From: Thermohalobaculum sp964467005
GTDB taxonomy: Bacteria > Pseudomonadota > Alphaproteobacteria > Rhodobacterales > Rhodobacteraceae
Length of the DNA: 5,042 nucleotides
Reading direction: 5' to 3'
Assembly: GCA_964467005.1 (NCBI GenBank)
Contig: CAYXPI010000235.1
Location: 1 to 5,042, forward strand
Shown here: in pieces, positions 1 to 4,947 of the stretch
Layout of the letters: the number at the start of each line of letters is the position of its first letter
How positions within the stretch are numbered: the first letter of the stretch is position 1
Notes under the pieces: generated by a model
Databases searched by the model: none
What the model was told of the DNA's origin: nothing
Seen by the model: only the letters and a program-made list of their open reading frames with translations
Made by a program: the position numbers and the translations under genes

Positions 1-198
1 TCTCTTCCGGCTTGTCTCGCTTCCCAGCCATTCTTGGTCCTCCTCAAAACGGGATCATCCTATCCCAGTGGGCGGACCACGTCAGTGGGGGCACTCCAGG
101 TCCAGTTCCAGATATCCTACGAACGCAATTTCGCCGACGACGGCTTTGGCCCCCGCGACACAATCGGCTTTCCCCTGAAGCTTCTGCTGCCGAAATGA
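1..198 (+). CDS. C-terminal end of an unidentified protein, possibly an outer-membrane beta-barrel
   Basis: The reading frame is open from the left edge to a TGA at 196-198 and gives 65 residues. I do not recognise the family. The last 35 residues include LQVQFQISYERNF and IGFPLKLLLPK. In both, hydrophobic and polar residues alternate as in amphipathic beta strands, which would suit the last strands of an outer-membrane barrel, although the chain ends in Lys rather than the usual aromatic residue. The first 30 residues look less protein-like. The frame beginning at base 3 reads ILSQWADHVSG there and would join smoothly to ALQVQFQISYERNF if one G of the run at 87-91 were extra, so the gene may carry a frameshift or the sequence an error. 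The start lies outside the window. That this is the tail of a real gene is moderately likely; the barrel assignment is inference. Confidence 0.4.
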   Translation, partial: SLPACLASQPFLVLLKTGSSYPSGRTTSVGALQVQFQISYERNFADDGFGPRDTIGFPLKLLLPK

Positions 199-274
199 TT
201 TACTATCATGTCAATCGATGTGACGCGGTCGCAAGAAAGAACAATCACGTAGAGATATTGGAATCTGCGCACAA

Positions 275-311
275 ATGCGAACTTTCCAGAGGATCAGGAA
301 GTGCGCATTTT
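275..311 (+). terminator. Candidate intrinsic terminator or leader attenuator hairpin
   Basis: An imperfect stem is visible. ATGCG at 275-279 pairs with CGCAT at 304-308. After one A/G mismatch, ACTTTCC at 281-287 pairs with GGAAGT at 297-302 with one bulged T. The loop is nine bases, 288-296, and TTTT follows at 308-311. It sits 77 bases after the stop of the upstream gene, so it may end that transcript. It also lies only 33 bases before the ribosome binding site of the DUF3300 gene, so it could act as an attenuator if that gene's promoter is further upstream. The T run is short, so termination strength is doubtful. Confidence 0.4.
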
Positions 312-343
312 GCAGAAGAGGACAAAAAACCGAGATGATAACC

Positions 344-350
344 GGAGGAA
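344..350 (+). promoter_or_regulatory. Strong ribosome binding site for the DUF3300 gene
   Basis: GGAGGAA ends a few bases before the ATG at 354, at good spacing. It is by far the best Shine-Dalgarno sequence in the window and fixes the start of the DUF3300 gene, whose first residues then form a signal peptide. Confidence 0.75.
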
Positions 351-353
351 CAG

Positions 354-1823
354 ATGACTGCACCACCGACGTTACTGACTTTCTTCACGCGGGTCGCGCT
401 CGCGCTCGCCCTCCTCATCGGCGCCCAGTCCGGCGCCATCGCGCAAGATGGGGCGGCGGATGCCGTCGAGGAGCCGCCGCTCCTCACGGATGAGGAGATC
501 GATGCGCTCGTCGCGCCGGTCGCGCTCTTTCCCGACGCCCTGCTCGCCCAAGTCCTCGTCGCATCGACCTATCCGCTCCAGATCATCAAGGCGGACCGCT
601 GGGTCGCAGAGAACGCGGAGATGGCAGAGGACGCGCGCGCCGAAGCCGTCGAGGCGGAGGGCTGGGACGAGAGCGTCGCGGTTCTCGCAGCGGGCTTCCC
701 AACCGTGATCGACGGCATGGCCGAGGAGATCGACGCGACGGAGCAGCTCGGCAACGCGATGCTCGTGCAAAGTGACGACGTGCTGGACAGCGTGCAGCGC
801 CTGCGCGCCCAGGCCGATGCGGTCGGCAATCTCGAGACGAATGAGGCGCAAACCGTGACGGTCGAGGGCGACACCATCTCCATCGCGCCCTCGGACCCCG
901 AAGTCGTCTATGTGCCGACCTATGACAGCGAGGCGGTCTACACCACCGCGCCCTCCGAGGCGCCCGTCATCGTCGACAGCTCTAGCGACGGGTTCTCCAG
1001 CGGAGCGCTGGTCACGACCGGCCTTCTGTCCTTCGGCGCGGGCATGCTGGTCAACGAGGTCTTTGACGACGACGACGACTGGCACGGCTACTGGGGCCCG
1101 CCGCGCGGGGGGTATTATGGGGGCTACCGCCGGCCGATCGGCTGGGGCGGCGGCTATGTGCGTCCGCGGCCGGGCATTGGCGTCGGCGGAATCGGCAACG
1201 ACGTGAACATCAACGTCGACCGCAATCGCACGAGCATCCGCGGCGGTGACCGCTTCGCCAATGTTGACAGAGACGGCAACTGGCGCCCGGACGACCGCCG
1301 CCGCAACGAGGCGCGCAACAAGCTCTCCAACCGCAAGGGCCGGGACGGCATCGCCAGCCGGCCGAACGCGCGTGACCGCGACCGCGACGCACTCCGCAAG
1401 AAGCTCGACACGCGCGGTGGCGGGGCGGCGAAGCTGAAACAGAACCGCTCGCGCTCCACCCAGCGCACCCTCGACGGCCTGAAGAAGCGCGATGGCGGCG
1501 GCAAGATCGCCAAGCGTAAGCCTGGCGCCAAACAAACCGCCCTGTCGCGCAAGGACGGGATCGCGAAGTCGAAGAAGGCGGCAAATCGCGGCAAGATCAG
1601 CCGTCAGAAGGCGGGCCTTGGCCAGCGCGCCACGCAGCGGCCGATCGGCAAGAAGAAGGCCGGGGCGATCAAGCGGCCGAAGAAGACCGCGGCGCTGAGG
1701 AAGCCGAACCGCAAGGCCGGCGGCGGCAAGAAGGCGTTCAACCGAAAGGCCGGTGGCGGACGAAATGCCCACAAGGCCAAGAACCGAGGCGGCAAGAGCC
1801 GCGGGAAGAGATTCAGGCGCTGA
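354..1823 (+). CDS. DUF3300 family exported protein with a polycationic C-terminal tail
   Basis: 489 residues of unknown biochemical function. Residues 1-30 form a signal peptide with a hydrophobic core at about 14-24 and likely cleavage after AIA, so the protein is exported. Residues about 45-200 match DUF3300. Diagnostic stretches are LVAPVALFPDALLAQVLVAS (52-71) followed by TYP, a TEQLGNAMLVQ segment, and VVYVPTYD (184-191). A Gly/Ala hydrophobic stretch at about 215-236 precedes five Asp (238-242). A Gly/Tyr/Trp-rich segment follows, then NDVNINVDRN (282-291), as in other family members. From about 295 to the end the chain is Lys/Arg-rich and probably disordered; after Asp401 there is no acidic residue, and NRKAGGG occurs twice. 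The DUF2950 gene begins 47 bases downstream, suggesting co-transcription. The family call is firm. Cell-envelope location follows from the signal peptide. Binding of the tail to nucleic acid, lipopolysaccharide or acidic proteins is speculation. Confidence 0.9.
   Translation: MTAPPTLLTFFTRVALALALLIGAQSGAIAQDGAADAVEEPPLLTDEEIDALVAPVALFPDALLAQVLVASTYPLQIIKADRWVAENAEMAEDARAEAVEAEGWDESVAVLAAGFPTVIDGMAEEIDATEQLGNAMLVQSDDVLDSVQRLRAQADAVGNLETNEAQTVTVEGDTISIAPSDPEVVYVPTYDSEAVYTTAPSEAPVIVDSSSDGFSSGALVTTGLLSFGAGMLVNEVFDDDDDWHGYWGPPRGGYYGGYRRPIGWGGGYVRPRPGIGVGGIGNDVNINVDRNRTSIRGGDRFANVDRDGNWRPDDRRRNEARNKLSNRKGRDGIASRPNARDRDRDALRKKLDTRGGGAAKLKQNRSRSTQRTLDGLKKRDGGGKIAKRKPGAKQTALSRKDGIAKSKKAANRGKISRQKAGLGQRATQRPIGKKKAGAIKRPKKTAALRKPNRKAGGGKKAFNRKAGGGRNAHKAKNRGGKSRGKRFRR
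1707..1760 (+). repeat. Two imperfect 21-base direct repeats encoding NRKAGGG
   Basis: Copies at 1707-1727 and 1740-1760 match at 18 of 21 bases, and all three differences are at third codon positions. Both encode Asn-Arg-Lys-Ala-Gly-Gly-Gly at residues 452-458 and 463-469 of the DUF3300 protein. This suggests the basic tail grew partly by short duplications, with the peptide kept afterwards. Confidence 0.45.
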
Positions 1824-1859
1824 TGGCCGACTGGACCGCACAGCAGCCCTTCGAGAAAC

Positions 1860-1863
1860 GGAG
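1860..1863 (+). promoter_or_regulatory. Ribosome binding site that decides the DUF2950 start
   Basis: GGAG lies seven bases before the ATG at 1871. It favours that codon over the in-frame ATG at 1823, which overlaps the stop of the DUF3300 gene and would put 16 polar residues in front of the signal peptide. Confidence 0.6.
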
Positions 1864-1870
1864 TAGACCT

Positions 1871-2794
1871 ATGAAGAAACATCTTTTTGGCGCGACCATC
1901 GCCATCGTGCTTGCGCTCCCGGTCGGAGCCATCGCTGAACCGCAGACCTTCGAGAGCCCAGAAGCGGGCGCCGAGGCCCTGATCACAGCCCTTCGCGAGG
2001 GCGGGCGCGAGCCGATCCTCGAGATCTTCGGCCCCGAGAGCGAGGACATCGTCATCAGCGAGGATCCTGAGCGTAACCGGGCCGACCGCGAGGACTTCAT
2101 CGCCGCCTGGGACGACCTGCACCGGGTGACCGTGCAGGAGGACGGTTCGGCGCGCATCTATATTGGGCGCGACCAGTTTCCTTTCCCAATCTCGCTGGTC
2201 GAGGTGGGCGGCGGATGGCAGTTCGACGTCGAGGGCGGGCGCGAAGAACTCGCCGACCGGCGCATCGGGCGCAACGAGCTCGACGTGATCGAGCTGATGG
2301 AGGCCTATGTGCTTGTCCAACAGCGCTTCCGCCAGACCGACTGGGACAACGACGGCGTGATGGAGTTCGCGCACCATATCCTGTCGAGCGCCGAGGTCCG
2401 CGACGGGCTCTACTGGCCCCCCGCCGAAGGTGTGCCGGAGCCGCTCATCGGCAGTGCCGTCGCCCAGGCTGCGGCCGAGGGCTACGAGGTCGACGGCGAG
2501 GTGGTCGAGCCCGAGCCCTATCTCGGCTACTACTTCCACATCCTCGAGAGCCAGGCCGAGGGCGCGCCGGGCGGTGCCTACTCCTACCTCGTCAACGGCA
2601 ACATGGTCGCCGGTCACGCCCTGATCGCCTACCCGTCGGACCATGGCGAGACCGGGATCATGAGCTTTCTCGTCGGCGAGAACGGGGTCGTCTACGAGCA
2701 GGATCTCGGCGACGAGACCATCGACCGCGCGAGCGCCATCGAGGCCTTCGACCCCAGCGACGGATGGACAGTCGTCGACGAACCCTCGGACTGA
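1871..2794 (+). CDS. DUF2950 family exported protein
   Basis: 307 residues. The start at 1871 is chosen because it has its own GGAG and gives a clean signal peptide: MKK, a hydrophobic core, then cleavage after AIA at residue 22. The mature protein is therefore periplasmic or extracytoplasmic. It matches DUF2950 along its length: FESPEAGAEAL near the mature N-terminus, FPFPISLV (103-110), RRIGRNEL (130-137), RDGLYWPPAEG (178-188), GYYFHIL, APGGAYSYLVNG, and a C-terminal FDPSDGW. The catalytic or binding role of the family is not established. Residues 157-162, DWDNDG, fit the Asp-x-Asp-x-Asp-Gly core of a calcium-binding loop. The 47-base gap to the DUF3300 gene and the absence of a terminator between them suggest one operon. 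The length is ordinary for the family and no disruption is seen. Confidence 0.9.
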   Translation: MKKHLFGATIAIVLALPVGAIAEPQTFESPEAGAEALITALREGGREPILEIFGPESEDIVISEDPERNRADREDFIAAWDDLHRVTVQEDGSARIYIGRDQFPFPISLVEVGGGWQFDVEGGREELADRRIGRNELDVIELMEAYVLVQQRFRQTDWDNDGVMEFAHHILSSAEVRDGLYWPPAEGVPEPLIGSAVAQAAAEGYEVDGEVVEPEPYLGYYFHILESQAEGAPGGAYSYLVNGNMVAGHALIAYPSDHGETGIMSFLVGENGVVYEQDLGDETIDRASAIEAFDPSDGWTVVDEPSD

Positions 2795-2809
2795 GCACTC
2801 TCCACGCTC

Positions 2810-2844
2810 TGCGCCCCCGGGGCCGTTCAACCCCTAGGGGCGCA
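2810..2844 (+). terminator. GC-rich hairpin after the DUF3300-DUF2950 pair
   Basis: TGCGCCCC (2810-2817) pairs perfectly with GGGGCGCA (2837-2844). Inside it, GGGG (2819-2822) pairs with CCCC (2831-2834) around the eight-base loop at 2823-2830, with one C opposite TA as an internal loop. The hairpin begins 15 bases after the DUF2950 stop. No T run follows, so it is not a classical intrinsic terminator; it may protect the 3' end or pause polymerase before the C-rich stretch downstream. Confidence 0.5.
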
Positions 2845-2900
2845 CCCTCCAATCCGCCCCTCCTCCGGCTTCTTCGCCCATCCTCCACCCTCCAAGTCTC
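2843..2900 (+). promoter_or_regulatory. C-rich, G-poor stretch resembling a Rho-utilisation region
   Basis: Of these 58 bases, 33 are C and only 5 are G. Such unstructured C-over-G bubbles are the known signature of Rho loading sites. It follows directly on the hairpin at 2810-2844 and precedes the mscS-type start at 2929. It could therefore end the upstream operon, or act in the leader of the channel gene if that gene is read from the upstream promoter. The assignment rests on composition only. Confidence 0.3.
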
Positions 2901-2928
2901 TGATACTTCCTTCACAAGGCTCAATACG

Positions 2929-4611
2929 ATGCACCAGGCACAACTCGTCACTGTCACGATCCGTTGCCTTCTTCTTGCGATAGCCCCCTTGGTTTTCATG
3001 GCGCTTGCAACAGCCATGTCTGGGGCACGGGCCCAGGAGACCGGGCAGGTGACAGAGCCCGAAGTGGCCGCAGAGGCTGAGGCGGAAGCGGTGCGCGAAG
3101 CGGTCTCGGAAGGGATCGCCGAGGATGCAGCCGAAGCTGCCGAGGCTCTTGACCGGGCAGTGGATGAGGCTGCTGCAGCCGAGGCGGTCGGGTCAGGCGC
3201 AGTCGGCGATCCGGACGAGCGCGAAGCGATCGCCGAGGAGGCCGCTGATGCGGTCGTCGAGGCGGTGATCGATGATTCGGCCCGCGATGCAGAGACCGGG
3301 CTGCCTGTCGAAGTACTGGACCCTGCGATAGAGACCGAGGAACTCGAGCTACGCCTCGTGCCGCTTAAGAAGGACGAACTGGAAACGCTCGCCCGTGCAT
3401 GGCTCGAGATCGTCAGCGCGCAGACCGAAGGCGTGATGGCCGCGCAGGTGGCGATCTTCCGAACGGAGGGCACGGTCGAGGAAGCCGCCCGCGAAAGGCT
3501 CACGGAACTTGTCGCTGAGCGAAAGGAACTGTTCGACAAATTCGCGAAGGTCGTGAATGCCTTCGAAAAGAAGGGTGGTGACGAGACGGTGATTGCTGAA
3601 CTGCGTGCATACCGGTCGGCAATCATTGTGGAGGAGACGAGGACTGCAGATTTTCAGACGCTGGTCGCGCAGGCGATTGCTTGGTTGAAGAGCCGCGACG
3701 GGGGTGTGCAGCTTGGTATTGATATCCTCGTCATTGTGGCTTCCCTCACAGGCCTGCTGATCGTTGCCAAGCTCGTCCGTGGCGTGATGCTGCGTTGGAT
3801 CGGCCATGTCCCGCAACTTTCGAAGCTTCTGCAGGTCTTCCTCGTCGGGACCGTCTACTGGCTTGTCCTCGCCTTCGGCTTGATGGTTGTGCTCTCGGGT
3901 CTCGGCATCGACATATCCCCGGTCTTCGCCTTGATCGGCGGTGCGTCATTCATCATGGCCTTCGCATTCCAGGACACACTCGGCAACCTCGCCGCCGGTC
4001 TGATGATCATGTTGAACCGGCCCTTCGACGAAGGCGACTATGTCGATATCGGCGGCACGGCAGGCACGGTAAAGGCGGTGAGCATTGTTGCGACGACCGT
4101 GACGACGCCGGACAATCAGGTGATCGTCATCCCGAACAAGAATGTCTGGGGCAATGTCATCACCAACGTGACGGCGAGCCACACCAGGCGCGTGGATCTG
4201 ACCTTCGGCATTTCCTACGACGACGACATCGGCACGGCGATCGGAATTCTGAAGGACGTGGTCGAGGAGCACCCGCTGACATTGGCCACGCCGGCGCCGA
4301 CGATCGTCGTGGGGGCGCTCGGTGCCAGTTCGGTCGATATCCTGTGCCGCCCTTGGTCGAAGACTTCGGACTATTGGACGGTCTACTGGGACCTCATGCG
4401 TCAGGTGAAGGAGCGGTTCGACGCCGCAGGGATCTCGATCCCCTATCCGCAGCAAGACGTCTACATGCATCAGGTCGCGCCCAAGGCCGAGAAGGCCGTC
4501 GCGGCACACGGCGCCACCCACAAAGCAGCCGCCTCCGAAACATCCGTCCAGCCGAGAGGTGATATCTCGAAGGGCGAAGAGGGGCACGAAGGCGAAGGTG
4601 ACCGAAACTGA
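2929..4611 (+). CDS. MscS-family mechanosensitive channel with acidic periplasmic extension
   Basis: 560 residues against 286 in E. coli MscS. The ATG at 2929 is chosen because it opens a signal peptide (residues 1-35, ending ARA before QE); a weak AAGG lies at 2916-2919. Residues 37-140 are Glu/Ala-rich, with 34 acidic and 4 basic. Residues about 145-260 are helical and charged, probably periplasmic. Three membrane segments follow at about 263-285, 303-325 and 331-362. The last is the pore helix, ending FAFQDTLGNLAAG, with NRPFDEGDYVDIGG opening the cytoplasmic beta domain. VIPNK, FGISYDDDI and the closing ISIPYPQQDVYMH (about 502-514) complete the MscS vestibule. The last 45 residues are a low-complexity tail. 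The family confers osmotic safety-valve ion flux across the inner membrane. The gene is 134 bases from the DUF2950 gene across a likely termination region, so it may be separately transcribed. It uses more T-ending codons than its neighbour. The general family call is firm; the exact subtype is not. Confidence 0.92.
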   Translation: MHQAQLVTVTIRCLLLAIAPLVFMALATAMSGARAQETGQVTEPEVAAEAEAEAVREAVSEGIAEDAAEAAEALDRAVDEAAAAEAVGSGAVGDPDEREAIAEEAADAVVEAVIDDSARDAETGLPVEVLDPAIETEELELRLVPLKKDELETLARAWLEIVSAQTEGVMAAQVAIFRTEGTVEEAARERLTELVAERKELFDKFAKVVNAFEKKGGDETVIAELRAYRSAIIVEETRTADFQTLVAQAIAWLKSRDGGVQLGIDILVIVASLTGLLIVAKLVRGVMLRWIGHVPQLSKLLQVFLVGTVYWLVLAFGLMVVLSGLGIDISPVFALIGGASFIMAFAFQDTLGNLAAGLMIMLNRPFDEGDYVDIGGTAGTVKAVSIVATTVTTPDNQVIVIPNKNVWGNVITNVTASHTRRVDLTFGISYDDDIGTAIGILKDVVEEHPLTLATPAPTIVVGALGASSVDILCRPWSKTSDYWTVYWDLMRQVKERFDAAGISIPYPQQDVYMHQVAPKAEKAVAAHGATHKAAASETSVQPRGDISKGEEGHEGEGDRN

Positions 4612-4715
4612 ACCCGTGCCCGATCGCTACAGCGGAAGCCACAAAGCTGCCGATTCCGACCCGGTCCGGAGGAAATACTGGAATGAAGGCACAAAGATTT
4701 CGCTGCATTCCCCAC
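4612..4715. other. Intergenic gap between the channel gene and the IS remnant
   Basis: No credible gene is seen here. The only structures are a GGAATG/CATTCC inverted repeat (4680-4685 and 4706-4711, 20-base loop), too weak to call a terminator, and an unremarkable CGGAA/TTCCG pair further left. The left junction of the insertion-sequence remnant lies near the right end of the gap. Confidence 0.5.
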
Positions 4716-4947
4716 CTGGCTTCACGGTCGAGCAGCTCGAGCTCGATCAGCCGGGCGAGATAGCGGACGTGATCGAGGCCCTCGGCGGCGCTCCGCGCGC
4801 CAAAGGCGCGCAGATAGTCTGATCTGGCGGCCTTGGCCGCCTGGGCCGGGCGATCTTCTCGTGCTCGCGCAGGACGGTCGGCAGCTTCAGCTTCTTGAGG
4901 TGGTGGCGGAGCAGGATCTCCGGGGCCTCGTCGGACGCCGCGGTCAT
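4716..4947 (-). pseudogene. istB: istB, IS21 helper ATPase: frameshifted N-terminal fragment
   Basis: IstB is the AAA+ ATPase that helps the IS21 transposase IstA choose and engage target DNA; it is usually about 250 residues. Here the ATG at 4947 begins MTAASDEAPEILLRHHLKKL and continues to LPTVLREHEKIAR, a clear IstB N-terminus. That frame then becomes meaningless and stops at about 4747. IstB-like sequence resumes in another frame from about 4845, with AAEGLDHVRYLARLIELELL then DREA, ending near 4716. The shift lies at about 4840-4850 and corresponds to one base lost or two gained. Between the two conserved blocks there are also about 17 residues more than I expect from typical IstB proteins. 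The Walker A and B ATPase motifs and all later sequence are missing, so the protein cannot be functional. The start overlaps the istA stop as ATGA. Confidence 0.75.

Noticed and set aside
310..339. TTGCAG at 310-315 with a GATGAT at 334-339 as a promoter
   Set aside because: A transcript from it would begin within or after the ribosome binding site at 344-350, and the second hexamer is a poor match.
372..1841. Long minus-strand open frame of 489 codons across the DUF3300 gene
   Set aside because: It is a shadow in GC-rich DNA. Its composition is Arg/Ala/Val/Asp-rich without any recognisable domain, while the plus strand has a signal peptide, strong ribosome binding site and clear DUF3300 motifs.
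1604..2830. Minus-strand open frame of 408 codons spanning parts of two genes
   Set aside because: No domain, no ribosome binding site, and it lies opposite the well-supported DUF3300 tail and the DUF2950 gene.
2215..2928. In-frame upstream extension of the channel gene by 238 codons
   Set aside because: The extension overlaps the DUF2950 gene in another frame, is Arg-rich low-complexity sequence, and would bury the signal peptide at 2929. It is open only because stops are rare in GC-rich DNA.
4680..4711. GGAATG/CATTCC inverted repeat as terminator of the channel gene or end of the IS
   Set aside because: Only six pairs around a 20-base loop, no T run, and it does not coincide with a known IS21 terminal sequence.
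4559..4822. Plus-strand open frame of 87 codons at the end of the channel gene
   Set aside because: It overlaps the channel C-terminus and runs antisense through the istB remnant; its apparent protein-like end is the reverse of IstB codons.
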